From the IMG/VR virus record IMGVR_UViG_3300034082_002529, positions 1 through 34,399 of that record: 34,399 nt of DNA; one strand, 5' to 3'. The stretch comes from a virus. Under the pieces are notes generated by a model. It worked only from the letters and a program-made list of their open reading frames with translations, did not search any database and was not told the origin of the DNA. Shown here in pieces: positions 1-7,821 of this stretch; position 1 is the first letter of the stretch, and each line of letters starts with the position of its first letter. The position numbers and the translations under genes are program-made.

Positions 1-864
1 ACCCCAGAACAAGAAAAAAAATTCCGTGACAAAGTTAGACAGTATGGTGACGAATTAGAACAACGACAAAAAGAAAAAGAACAAGGTGTGGCGGAAGGCG
101 ATGATGGCAGAGATAAACACTACTACCTACGTAATGACATCTGGAGAGTCATGGACGGTGATGAGCTGGTCCACGAATACAAACCTGAACGTTATGAGAT
201 TGTTGGTGCTAAAAAGTTATTGGCCCGGTTTGACGATGAAGGTTATGATGTCACTCACGTTATAAGCCCAATGGGAGTTGTTACATACTTGTATGGTAAA
301 CCTGAAGAAGACATGGACGAAGGTGTGGCGGAAGACAGTTACAAAAATTCACAGGCATATCGTGCAGATGGCGGAGCCAATGATGAGAATCACGAACTAG
401 ATCAACGCCGCGACCAACAAGAGAAGTCTGGCACATGGTATATTCGCCTTAACGGAAAACTAATCAAAGACAAACAAGGCAATCCTTACTCATTCCGTGG
501 CAAGGCTGCCGCAAACAAAGCCGCACTAACCATGCAGGCTAAACTGTTCAATCAGGGCAAAGAGTTTATGTTGACTACCAATCCCAACGATAACCCTCAA
601 GGTGTGGCGGAAGCTTCACAAAGAGTTGACTCATTGGTCACAGATGCACTAAAAATAATGCAGGGTGCAACAATGAATGACGCTGTGGCCGCACTAAAGA
701 CTGTGCTGGGCAACAGAGAATATAATGATCGTCGTGGTCATTACAATTTCTATGTTCGCCAACTGATGGATATGTATGGTCAGCAAGGTGTAGCGGAAGG
801 CCTGGCATCAAAAACAAAACAGATTTCTGAAAATCAATATATACCCAAACACAAAAGGTGGTAA
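1..864 (+). CDS. Modular GVAE-repeat protein, 3' part (5' end outside window)
   Basis: The frame is open from base 1 to the TAA at 862-864. A GTG at 88 lies inside the first repeat and is probably not the start, because the codons before it read as a charged Lys/Glu/Gln-rich stretch with no stop. The protein is a string of short modules separated by Gly-Val-Ala-Glu: repeats fall at DNA 83-97, 320-334, 599-613 and 785-799, so the modules are 79, 93 and 62 codons apart. The modules differ from each other. The second has the look of a small alpha/beta unit (GTWYIRLNGK, then RGKAAANKAA), and the third is helical. The family is not recognised with confidence. Similar GVAE linkers occur in large-phage proteins as far as I remember, but I know of no function. 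The next gene starts directly after the stop codon. Confidence 0.75.
   Translation, partial: TPEQEKKFRDKVRQYGDELEQRQKEKEQGVAEGDDGRDKHYYLRNDIWRVMDGDELVHEYKPERYEIVGAKKLLARFDDEGYDVTHVISPMGVVTYLYGKPEEDMDEGVAEDSYKNSQAYRADGGANDENHELDQRRDQQEKSGTWYIRLNGKLIKDKQGNPYSFRGKAAANKAALTMQAKLFNQGKEFMLTTNPNDNPQGVAEASQRVDSLVTDALKIMQGATMNDAVAALKTVLGNREYNDRRGHYNFYVRQLMDMYGQQGVAEGLASKTKQISENQYIPKHKRW
83..97 (+). repeat. GVAE 15-mer repeat, copy 1
   Basis: Reads AAGGTGTGGCGGAAG, in frame, encoding (Q)GVAE(G). Same codons GTG GCG GAA as copies 2 and 3. Confidence 0.9.
320..334 (+). repeat. GVAE 15-mer repeat, copy 2
   Basis: Identical 15-mer AAGGTGTGGCGGAAG, in the same reading frame, 237 bases after copy 1. Confidence 0.9.
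599..613 (+). repeat. GVAE 15-mer repeat, copy 3
   Basis: Identical 15-mer in the same frame, 279 bases after copy 2. It is preceded by CTC and followed by CTTC, so identity stops at the repeat edges. Confidence 0.9.
785..799 (+). repeat. GVAE 15-mer repeat, copy 4 (one mismatch)
   Basis: AAGGTGTAGCGGAAG: one synonymous change (GTG to GTA at 792) from the other copies, in the same frame, 186 bases after copy 3. Confidence 0.88.
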
Positions 865-1116
865 ATGGGTACACTAACTCCAGATGTAACATACATATAT
901 GAAAGCCCCGACAGTGGCAACACAGTGTACGCTAGAGAATCCGGCAAGACTGAGCGTGTGATGATTGGGCAGAACACCCAAGCCAAGAGTCTCATAGAAA
1001 AAATACAAGAAGACAAGCTCTGGGGAGAGATTCGACGCATGGCCACTACAGATCCTGGCATGGCCAATCTCTTGGATCAAGCCAAAATATATTATCAATT
1101 AAAAAGATCACCTTAG
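865..1116 (+). CDS. Small conserved phage protein of unknown function
   Basis: 83 residues. The ATG follows the TAA of the GVAE-repeat protein with no gap, so translation is probably coupled by re-initiation. The N-terminal half is beta-like (TPDVTYIYESPDSGNTVYAR), and the C-terminal half is helical and charged (LIEKIQEDKLWGEIRR). There is no signal peptide or membrane segment. I recall similar small ORFs in marine phage sequences beside GVAE-repeat proteins but know no function. The close coupling suggests it is made together with the repeat protein and may act with it. Confidence 0.7.
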   Translation: MGTLTPDVTYIYESPDSGNTVYARESGKTERVMIGQNTQAKSLIEKIQEDKLWGEIRRMATTDPGMANLLDQAKIYYQLKRSP

Positions 1117-1119
1117 GAC

Positions 1120-1134
1120 CGCAACATAGTTGCG
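1120..1134 (+). repeat. Small hairpin after gene 865-1116
   Basis: CGCAAC-ata-GTTGCG is a perfect 6-bp inverted repeat with a 3-base loop, four bases past the stop. No T-run follows, so it is a weak candidate for a terminator or RNA-processing hairpin. The rest of the 86-base gap shows nothing else clear. Confidence 0.45.
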
Positions 1135-1202
1135 TGGTGTGGGCGGCTGCTGCCTGTGTGAATGGATTCGCTACCTTGCAACACAAAGTGAGCACTAACA
1201 CA

Positions 1203-2276
1203 ATGAAAATTATTCCCATCTCTTCCCTTACAAAATTTGCAAAGAAAAACTTGCAGGGAAAAATTTGTTTCAGCCCCTATGTTGTTATAGAAGTTGGAGT
1301 TGACGGGGAGGTGGGACTTTGTGACTGCAAGGCCTGGCTGCCAAGTTCGGTGGGGAATTTATTTGAACAAACTCTTCCGGAGATTTTATCAAACAATCTC
1401 AGTCAAGCAATAAGACAAAGCATTGCTGATGGCAGCTATGAATACTGCAACGAATCTAGATGCGGTGTAATAAATGACGGACAACTAGTTGATAGTGCCG
1501 GGCTTGACAACCCTGTTTTATTAAATTTAATAAACGATTCCAGTCAATGGATCATGCCCAGAGAGATTTGGATTGCCGGGGATAGAACCTGCAATCTCAG
1601 TTGCCCCAGTTGTAGAACCAAGGTGATTAAAAATTCCCCCAAAGATACAAAAAAATTAGAAGAGCTGGGGCTAATACTAAAAAACAATTTGTTTGCTCAA
1701 CCCAGCGACGAAAAAATAACATTGAATATCAGCACTACAGGTGAAGTATTTGCCAGCCCCATGTTAATGGCATTCCTTAATGACATTGATGTTGTTGATT
1801 TTCCAAATATATCCCTGCATGTACAAACAAATGGACTCATGGCTGAAAAGAACTGGCATAGACTGGGTGCACTGCAAGATCGAGTCAAGAAGATAACAGT
1901 CACAGTTGATGCTGCCACAGCCGACACCTATGAAAAATTGCGTCGTGGGGGCCGCTGGTCAGACCTACAACAGGCCTTGACATGGATTGCTAATAAAAAA
2001 ACAGAAAATAACATGGAAATTAATTTACGCATGGTGTTGCAACGTGACAATTATTGTGAAATTACACCCTTCTATAGCATGTGTAAATCAGCCGGTGCCG
2101 ACTTGGTAGAGTACACAAGGATCCTAAACTGGAATACATTTGCCAACCAGGAATTCAAAGCTGTTGATGTATTTGAGCTTGGGCATCCCGAATACCAAAA
2201 AGCCTGGCAACAACTGGACCAAGTGGCAGATTTTCCAGATGTATTTTTACACGGCGGTCTGGTAAAGTCTGTGTAG
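1203..2276 (+). CDS. Radical SAM enzyme with N-terminal SPASM-like Cys region
   Basis: 357 residues from the ATG at 1203. This start is preferred over the upstream GTG at 1134, whose extra residues look unlike protein and begin inside a hairpin. The radical SAM cluster motif is C130-x3-C134-x2-C137 (CNLSCPSC), followed by TGEV and VTVDAATADTYEKLRRGG, typical of the radical SAM barrel. Before the barrel lie CFSP near residue 23, C40-x-C42 and C82-x4-C87, which resemble the SPASM/twitch auxiliary Fe-S region normally found after the barrel. Members of this superfamily often modify peptides or build cofactors; the substrate here is unknown. It stands alone ahead of a promoter for the replication genes. 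The radical SAM call is firm; the SPASM call is by pattern only. Confidence 0.85.
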   Translation: MKIIPISSLTKFAKKNLQGKICFSPYVVIEVGVDGEVGLCDCKAWLPSSVGNLFEQTLPEILSNNLSQAIRQSIADGSYEYCNESRCGVINDGQLVDSAGLDNPVLLNLINDSSQWIMPREIWIAGDRTCNLSCPSCRTKVIKNSPKDTKKLEELGLILKNNLFAQPSDEKITLNISTTGEVFASPMLMAFLNDIDVVDFPNISLHVQTNGLMAEKNWHRLGALQDRVKKITVTVDAATADTYEKLRRGGRWSDLQQALTWIANKKTENNMEINLRMVLQRDNYCEITPFYSMCKSAGADLVEYTRILNWNTFANQEFKAVDVFELGHPEYQKAWQQLDQVADFPDVFLHGGLVKSV

Positions 2277-2283
2277 ACAGCCA

Positions 2284-2312
2284 TTGACCCAACAACATAA
2301 CTGTGCTATACT
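2284..2312 (+). promoter_or_regulatory. Sigma70-like promoter for the dsbA-like gene
   Basis: TTGACC at 2284-2289, a 17-base spacer, TATACT at 2307-2312 with an extended -10 TGC. The expected start near 2319 leaves room for AGGAGA (2323-2328) before the ATG at 2334. Confidence 0.8.
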
Positions 2313-2318
2313 AGCACA
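2302..2318 (+). promoter_or_regulatory. Dyad over the -10 box (operator candidate)
   Basis: TGTGCTA-tac-TAGCACA, a perfect 7-bp inverted repeat with a 3-base centre, exactly covering the -10 hexamer. A protein bound here would block RNA polymerase. Confidence 0.5.
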
Positions 2319-2333
2319 CTACAGGAGAACTAC

Positions 2334-2594
2334 ATGGACACCAAGTCATTTAACGGTGAGCAAAAGCTCAAACTCACACAAATCATCAACGAAGGCATGC
2401 AAGTCATGCACGAAGTTGAAACACTCAACGCTGGTCTCAATGACACCATCAAGGCCATTGCCGAGGAAATGGAAATCAAACCTGCTGTGCTTAAAAAGGC
2501 AATTCGAATTGCACACAAGGCCGAGTTTGGCAAGGCCAAGCAAGACCATGAATTGTTAGAAACAATTCTAGAAACTGTTGGCAAAACTCTATAA
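2334..2594 (+). CDS. DsbA-like small DNA-binding protein (T4 type)
   Basis: 86 residues, all-helical in appearance, with a long first helix (EQKLKLTQIINEGMQVMHEV), a middle helix (GLNDTIKAIAEEMEIKPAVLKKAI) and a charged last helix. T4 DsbA is a dsDNA-binding protein of about 89 residues, implicated in late transcription, with the same layout and a K-I-K-P-x-x-L-like central helix-turn-helix region. The size, the fold impression and the position just before the DNA polymerase gene support the assignment, but sequence identity is modest and from memory. It has its own strong promoter and a good Shine-Dalgarno (AGGAGA, 5 bases from ATG). A generic small helical phage protein is the alternative. 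Confidence 0.6.
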   Translation: MDTKSFNGEQKLKLTQIINEGMQVMHEVETLNAGLNDTIKAIAEEMEIKPAVLKKAIRIAHKAEFGKAKQDHELLETILETVGKTL

Positions 2595-2661
2595 GTATAC
2601 ACGAGTCGCTCACGTTAAGAGCATGTACAACGGCTAACCGGCCACAAGCGGAGGAATAAAT

Positions 2662-5322
2662 TTGAGTTATGTTGACGCACTTTTTGATCGTGAACACGAT
2701 CGTATACATATTGTAGAGCGCCGCAATGGCGTTCGTACGTACCAAGAGTACCCGGCCAATTATATTTTTTACTACGACGATCCACGTGGTAAATTTCAAA
2801 GCATTTATGGCACACCAGTGTCAAGATTTAGCACACGCAACAACAAAGAGTTTCGCAAGGAAATTCGAATTCAGTCGGGCAAACAGCTTTATGAAAGCGA
2901 CATCAATCCCATCTTTCGTTGTCTAGAAGAAAACTACAAAGATCAGGATGCGCCAGAATTACACACTGCGTTTTTTGACATTGAAGTGGACTTTGATAAA
3001 GAGCGAGGATTCTCGCCAGTTGAAGATCCATTCAATCCCATCACAGCCATCTCAGTTTACCTAGATTGGCTGGACCAACTAGTTACCCTGGCTGTACCTC
3101 CGCGTGGATTGACCTGGGAAACGGCACAAGAACTTGTCAAGGACTTTGACAACACCATCTTGTTTGATCGAGAAGAGGACATGATCAAAACATTTCTTGA
3201 CTTGATTGACGACGCTGATGTGCTGAGTGGCTGGAACTCAGAAGGCTATGATATTCCCTACACCATCAATCGGTGTATTAGAGTATTGAGCAAAGATGAT
3301 ACTCGCAAGTTTTGCCTCTGGGGACAACTGCCCAAAAAGAGATTGTTTGAACGATTTGGTGCCGAGAAGGAAACTTATGACTTGGTGGGTCGTGTGCACA
3401 TGGACTATATGCAACTGTATCGCAAATACACTTACGAAGAACGCCACAGTTATAGTTTGGATGCCATTGGTGAATATGAACTCAATGAGCGCAAGACACA
3501 GTTTGAAGGCACACTGGATCAGTTGTATAATCAACACTTTAAAAAGTTTATTGAATACAACCGACAAGATACATTGTTATTGCACAAACTGGATCGTAAA
3601 CTACAGTTCTTGAGTCTAGCTTGTGAACTAGCCCATGCCAACACTGTGCTACTACAGACCACAATGGGTGCTGTGGCAGTGACCGAGCAGGCTATTATCA
3701 ATGAAGCACACGAACGTGGCATGGTTGTTCCCAATCGCAAGCAACGTCTCACAGATGACGACACACAGGCCGCAGGTGCTTATGTTGCCTATCCCAAGAA
3801 GGGCTTGCATGATTGGATTGGATCAGTTGACATTAACTCCTTGTATCCGTCTGCGATTCGTGCCATGAACATGGGACCAGAAACTGTGGTGGGACAACTG
3901 CGTCCCATAATGACTGATCGATATATTAAAACTAAAATTGCTGACGGAGCAAGTTTTGCGGCTGCCTGGGAGGGCCTGTTTGGCAGTTTGGAATACACTG
4001 CTGTGATGGATCAGCAACGTGGCACTGAGATCACCATTGACTGGCAAAATGGTGAAGAAAGTGTGCACAGTGCCGCTGAAATTTGGCAACTAATTTTTGA
4101 CAGTAATCATCCTTGGATTCTCAGTGCCAACGGTACCATAATGACTTATGAGAAGAAGGGTATCATTCCCGGCTTGTTAGAACGTTGGTACAGCGAGCGT
4201 AAAGAACTGCAGGCCAAGAAAAAAACAGCCAAGGACAAAAAAGAAGAAGCTTTCTGGGACAAGCGACAACTGGTCAAGAAGATTAACTTGAATTCGTTGT
4301 ATGGTGCTATTTTGAATTCAGGTTGCAGGTTCTTTGATCACAGAATCGGTCAGTCAACTACTTTAACTGGTCGTGCTATTGCTCGTCACATGGATGCACA
4401 CATTAACGAATGCATCACAGGCAAGTACGATCACACAGGCGAAGCTATCATCTATGGTGACACAGACTCCTGCTACTTTACTGCCTGGCCGGCACTGAAA
4501 AAGGAAGTGGCGGAAGGTCGCATGGAGTGGTCAAAAGAAACTGCAATTGCGCTGTATGACTCAATTGCCGAACAAGTTAATGATAGTTTTCCGGGCTTTA
4601 TGGAACAAGCATTCCACTGCCCAAGAGAAATGGGTGCGTTGATTGCGGCAGGTCGAGAACTGGTTGCTGATCGCGGATTGTTTATTACAAAAAAACGCTA
4701 TGCTGTAAACATCATTGACCTTGAGGGCAAGCGGCTAGATGTCGAAGGCAAGCAAGGCAAGACCAAGGCCATGGGCTTGGATTTGAAGCGCAGTGATACT
4801 CCCAAGGTTATTCAAGACTTTTTGTTGGAAATTCTAAATACTGTGTTGGCCGGGGTTCAACGAGATGCCATTATTGAACGCATTCGTGAATTCAAATATG
4901 AATTTGCAGAACGTCCAGGATGGGAGAAAGGTAGTCCCAAACGTGTCAACAACTTGACCAAGTATGCAGCCGAAGAAGCCAGACTTGGAAAAGCCAACAT
5001 GCCCGGGCATGTCAGGGCCGCACTAAACTGGAATCAAATGCGCAAGATGAACGGTGACAACTATAGTATGCAGATCGTAGATGGCATGAAGACCATTGTA
5101 TGCAAGCTCAAAGGCAATGCCCTGGGCTGGACCAGCATTGGCTATCCCACAGATGAGCAACGTCTGCCTGCTTGGTTTACTGAACTGCCGTTTGATGATG
5201 GACTCATGGAAGCAACTGTTGTGGACCAAAAGGTTGACAACTTGCTGGGTGTGCTAGAGTGGGACTTGGCAGCAGCCACCAACACAGAAAACACATTTCA
5301 AACGTTATTTGAATTCACATGA
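2662..5322 (+). CDS. 43: DNA polymerase, family B (T4 gp43-like)
   Basis: 886 residues. The TTG start at 2662 is set by the strong Shine-Dalgarno GGAGGAA at 2650-2656. The 3'-5' exonuclease motifs are present: FFDIEVDF (Exo I, D106), GWNSEGYDIPY (Exo II) and YNRQDTL (Exo III). The polymerase motifs follow in order: DINSLYPS (motif A, about 390-397), KKINLNSLYG (motif B, about 539-548) and YGDTDS (motif C, 598-603). The length matches T4 gp43 (898). All catalytic Asp residues are in place, so it should be an active replicative polymerase with proofreading. It would work with the clamp encoded at 6291. After motif C, residues KKEVAEGRMEW carry a VAEG encoded by the same 11 bases as the GVAE repeats upstream. 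Confidence 0.96.
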   Translation: MSYVDALFDREHDRIHIVERRNGVRTYQEYPANYIFYYDDPRGKFQSIYGTPVSRFSTRNNKEFRKEIRIQSGKQLYESDINPIFRCLEENYKDQDAPELHTAFFDIEVDFDKERGFSPVEDPFNPITAISVYLDWLDQLVTLAVPPRGLTWETAQELVKDFDNTILFDREEDMIKTFLDLIDDADVLSGWNSEGYDIPYTINRCIRVLSKDDTRKFCLWGQLPKKRLFERFGAEKETYDLVGRVHMDYMQLYRKYTYEERHSYSLDAIGEYELNERKTQFEGTLDQLYNQHFKKFIEYNRQDTLLLHKLDRKLQFLSLACELAHANTVLLQTTMGAVAVTEQAIINEAHERGMVVPNRKQRLTDDDTQAAGAYVAYPKKGLHDWIGSVDINSLYPSAIRAMNMGPETVVGQLRPIMTDRYIKTKIADGASFAAAWEGLFGSLEYTAVMDQQRGTEITIDWQNGEESVHSAAEIWQLIFDSNHPWILSANGTIMTYEKKGIIPGLLERWYSERKELQAKKKTAKDKKEEAFWDKRQLVKKINLNSLYGAILNSGCRFFDHRIGQSTTLTGRAIARHMDAHINECITGKYDHTGEAIIYGDTDSCYFTAWPALKKEVAEGRMEWSKETAIALYDSIAEQVNDSFPGFMEQAFHCPREMGALIAAGRELVADRGLFITKKRYAVNIIDLEGKRLDVEGKQGKTKAMGLDLKRSDTPKVIQDFLLEILNTVLAGVQRDAIIERIREFKYEFAERPGWEKGSPKRVNNLTKYAAEEARLGKANMPGHVRAALNWNQMRKMNGDNYSMQIVDGMKTIVCKLKGNALGWTSIGYPTDEQRLPAWFTELPFDDGLMEATVVDQKVDNLLGVLEWDLAAATNTENTFQTLFEFT

Positions 5323-6254
5323 AAATCAGCGAACTAGTAAATTATCTTGAAGAACTAGACAAGTTTGATGTTGACCAAAGTCAACTAGCCTTGCGACAAA
5401 CCATGACTCCGGTAATTCATCAGATATTGTCAAGTACAATGCAGTTTGACAGTCTGGCCGAAAGTGTCAATCAACAATTTTTTGATTTAACTGACCGTGT
5501 CAATCATTTTGCCAACACCGTGGACTCGGTCAAACAGGCAGTGAAAGCTGCCATTCAGCAATTGGAGCCAGCGTATTTTGCCAATAGTGCCTCGTTGTAC
5601 CAAGACATGCGTGGCGACACTGTGGAGTGGATACTTTCTAGAAAACTATCACTGACTCCAGAATCAGAAAAATTTATTGTAGACCGACTGCTACGATGCA
5701 CAGATTGGCGCTGGCCAGGACTGATAATTAGGCCAGGGCAAGAGAATTGGATTGACCACCTAGTAGGATTGGATCCGTTATATCTAGTAGATCAACAGCC
5801 CGAACTGTTGACACCGGCTGTGTCAAAATTTAACGGCTTCTACCAGCGCAGATTGCGAAAGTACATTGCTCCAGAATACACCAGTGATCCGTTGCTGGAA
5901 TCAATTCCTGACAATCAGATTGGATTCTGTTTTGTTTACAACTTTTTTAATTTCAAGCCAGTCAACATAATACACAGTTACCTAGAAGAAATTTATCAAA
6001 AACTAAGACCAGGTGGCGTAGTTATTTTTACCTACAATGACTGCGACAGAACCGGTGGGGTTAGAAACGCTGAGAATTTTTACAACTGTTACACCCCTGG
6101 TCGTAGTATTCAAGCCATGCTTGACGAATTAGGCTATAAGATACTTGTCAAACATCACATTGATGCGGCAAACACTTGGATCGAAGTCAAAAAGCCCGGA
6201 GACCTAGTAACCATGCGTGGTGGCCAGGTGTTAGCCGAAATACTTGCTTACTAA
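5319..6254 (+). CDS. Class I methyltransferase-like protein with helical N-terminus
   Basis: 311 residues. The ATG overlaps the polymerase stop as ATGA, so translation is coupled. Residues 1-95 are helical and may form a coiled coil (LAESVNQQFFDLTDRVNHFANTVDSVKQ). The second half looks like the end of a SAM-dependent methyltransferase: KLRPGGVVIFTYNDC matches the strand after the LxPGG motif, and the NPP-like position is replaced by YNDCDR. The glycine-rich SAM loop is not obvious; the segment near residue 150 (LVGLDPLYLVD) may stand for it. The substrate is unknown. The place between polymerase and clamp hints at DNA or the replisome, but that is inference. T4 has clamp-loader genes near this place; this is not one of them. 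Confidence 0.6.
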   Translation: MKISELVNYLEELDKFDVDQSQLALRQTMTPVIHQILSSTMQFDSLAESVNQQFFDLTDRVNHFANTVDSVKQAVKAAIQQLEPAYFANSASLYQDMRGDTVEWILSRKLSLTPESEKFIVDRLLRCTDWRWPGLIIRPGQENWIDHLVGLDPLYLVDQQPELLTPAVSKFNGFYQRRLRKYIAPEYTSDPLLESIPDNQIGFCFVYNFFNFKPVNIIHSYLEEIYQKLRPGGVVIFTYNDCDRTGGVRNAENFYNCYTPGRSIQAMLDELGYKILVKHHIDAANTWIEVKKPGDLVTMRGGQVLAEILAY

Positions 6255-6272
6255 CAAGCTTGCCTATATAAT
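6244..6272 (+). promoter_or_regulatory. Sigma70-like promoter for the sliding clamp
   Basis: TTGCTT at 6244-6249, a 17-base spacer, TATAAT at 6267-6272. The 8-bp palindrome CAAGCTTG (6255-6262) sits between the boxes. The expected start near 6279 is right at AAAGGAGA, giving a very short leader before the ATG at 6291. The -35 lies inside the end of the previous gene. Confidence 0.7.
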
Positions 6273-6290
6273 ACAATTAAAGGAGAACGT

Positions 6291-7022
6291 ATGAGAGATC
6301 ATTTACTTGACCTAGTAGGTCACACACACGATTTAGGTTGCATCAGCCTGGTCAAAATTACTGGCACTGACAGTGAAACTACCATTGATGGTTTGGCCGA
6401 GGACCGTAGCGTTGTTGTGCAAGGACAGTTTGCTGGCCCAGTGTCAGATTTTATTGGTGTATTTGGTATGCCAAATTTGGACAAACTCAAAATTCTATTG
6501 GGTTTACAAGAGTATCGAGAAGATGCTAAAATCACAGTTACCCGACAAAATCGCAACAATGTTGATGTTCCAGTGGGACTACATTTTGAAAACAAAATTG
6601 GTGACTTTAAAAACGACTATCGTTTTATGACCAGCGAGATTGTTTCTGAAAAGCTTAAAACTGCCAAGTTCAAAGGAGTGAATTGGCACATTGAGTTTGA
6701 ACCAACAGTTGCCAGCATACAACGACTCAAGATGCAGGCACAAGCCAACAGCGAAGAGCCAAACTTTACAGTGCGAATTGACAATGGCGATTTAAAATTT
6801 AGTTTTGGTGACCATTCAACACATGCCGGTGAGTTTGTGTTTTATCCCAGCGTAACTGGAACATTGAAGCGCAGTTGGGCCTGGCCAGTGTCGCAGGTGA
6901 TGTCAATACTTTCATTGGTGGGTGACAAAACTATGCGAATCAGTGATGATGGTGCCATGCAGATCACAGTCAAATCTGGCATTGCTGAGTACAACTATAT
7001 CTTGCCGGCACAAAGCAAATAA
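6291..7022 (+). CDS. 45: DNA polymerase sliding clamp (T4 gp45-like)
   Basis: 243 residues against 228 for T4 gp45. It has the alternating strand and helix pattern of a clamp: an N-terminal LLDLVGHTHDLGCISLVKI repeat start, VSDFIGVFGMPNLDKLKILLG in the first domain, and a C-terminal half with SVTGTLKRSWAWPVSQVMSIL, ending in the strand GIAEYNYILPA that is typical of gp45 clamps in T4-like marine phages. As a trimer it would ring DNA, tether the family B polymerase and act in late transcription. It has its own promoter and a perfect Shine-Dalgarno (AAAGGAGA, 5 bases from ATG). No clamp-loader genes (44, 62) are in the window. Confidence 0.85.
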   Translation: MRDHLLDLVGHTHDLGCISLVKITGTDSETTIDGLAEDRSVVVQGQFAGPVSDFIGVFGMPNLDKLKILLGLQEYREDAKITVTRQNRNNVDVPVGLHFENKIGDFKNDYRFMTSEIVSEKLKTAKFKGVNWHIEFEPTVASIQRLKMQAQANSEEPNFTVRIDNGDLKFSFGDHSTHAGEFVFYPSVTGTLKRSWAWPVSQVMSILSLVGDKTMRISDDGAMQITVKSGIAEYNYILPAQSK

Positions 7023-7030
7023 GGTACACA

Positions 7031-7492
7031 ATGAAGTGGTTTTTAAATATGATGGAGCGTCTAGGACGCAAACGTATTGTAATGGACAGAGTCAACAACG
7101 AGCCATACCTTGAACGCTATTATGTTTTCCTCAAGGATAGAAATCGCTTCCCATTTAATGTGTTCCTGCACAAATTTCTTAGGTCAGATCCTGATGACGT
7201 ACACGATCATCCATGGTCTTACGCTACTGTAATTTTAAAAGGCGGTTATTATGAATGGACTCCTAACTTTGATGCACAAGGTGCCAAGATCAGTGAAACA
7301 CAGCATTGGCGTGGTCCTGGGCACTTCCGTATTTGCCCTGCTAATAGCTATCACCGTGTTGAGCTTAAAGAAGGAACAGACTGCTGGACCTTGTTCATGC
7401 CTGGCCCACAACGTAGAGAATGGGGTTTCTTAGTAAACAATACATGGGTACAGTGGGAACAGTATCTAGCAAATAGAAAGATAAAAGTATGA
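7031..7492 (+). CDS. Cupin-like beta-barrel protein
   Basis: 153 residues. The central part is rich in strands with a His pattern typical of cupins: DVHDHPWSYATVILKGGYYEW matches cupin motif 1 (H-x-H with a later Gly turn), and ICPANSYHRVELKEGTDCWTLF matches motif 2 (a P-x-x-x-x-H turn). This predicts a metal-binding small barrel. Cupins include isomerases, dioxygenases and sugar epimerases, so the reaction cannot be named. It starts 8 bases after the clamp stop, with AAGG upstream, and overlaps the next gene by 4 bases (ATGA). The context before dpdA and the sugar operon allows a role in either pathway. Confidence 0.65.
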   Translation: MKWFLNMMERLGRKRIVMDRVNNEPYLERYYVFLKDRNRFPFNVFLHKFLRSDPDDVHDHPWSYATVILKGGYYEWTPNFDAQGAKISETQHWRGPGHFRICPANSYHRVELKEGTDCWTLFMPGPQRREWGFLVNNTWVQWEQYLANRKIKV

Positions 7493-7821
7493 AATGGTTT
7501 GATCGATGGTTTACCAACAAATGCAAACAAGCATTGGGCATTGAGGATGATACTCGTGAAGAAGATGCCTATGTGACTCCTATGACCAGTTCAAAACAAA
7601 GTAGACGAAACAGCCTTGCCAGGGTCCGAGATGACAACGACTTGCCCGAAGGAGGCCTAAATATTCAGGTAAAATCTGCACTTGGTGGTAAGATTATCAT
7701 CTTCCGTAACTATGACGAGCGCAATGATCGTAACATTTATACTACATATCTAATCCACGATGGTGAAAACTTTGAGTCTAGCTTGGGTAGAATCATCACC
7801 ATGGAGAGTATGAAGCTATGA
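7489..7821 (+). CDS. Conserved phage protein of unknown function
   Basis: 110 residues. The N-terminal MKWFDRWFTNKCKQA is an amphipathic Trp-rich helix, followed by a charged, likely disordered segment (SSKQSRRNSLARVRDDND), and then a beta-like C-terminal domain (GGKIIIFRNYDERNDRNIYTTYLI). No catalytic motif is visible. Short proteins of this shape are common in T4-like marine phages as far as I recall. It overlaps both neighbours by 4 bases (ATGA), so it is translated as part of a coupled run leading to dpdA. Confidence 0.7.
   Translation: MKWFDRWFTNKCKQALGIEDDTREEDAYVTPMTSSKQSRRNSLARVRDDNDLPEGGLNIQVKSALGGKIIIFRNYDERNDRNIYTTYLIHDGENFESSLGRIITMESMKL

Noticed and set aside
83-799. Four spaced 15-base repeats as a CRISPR array
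   Set aside because: Spacing varies (237, 279 and 186 bases), the repeats are in frame with one open reading frame, and no cas genes are near.
1134-1202. GTG start at 1134 for the radical SAM gene
   Set aside because: The extra residues look unlike protein and begin in a hairpin; ATG 1203 starts with plausible protein.
2284-2559. Open frame starting at 2284 overlapping the dsbA-like gene
   Set aside because: It starts at the -35 box and reads low-complexity Ser/Lys sequence; the 2334 frame has a promoter, AGGAGA and a coherent protein.
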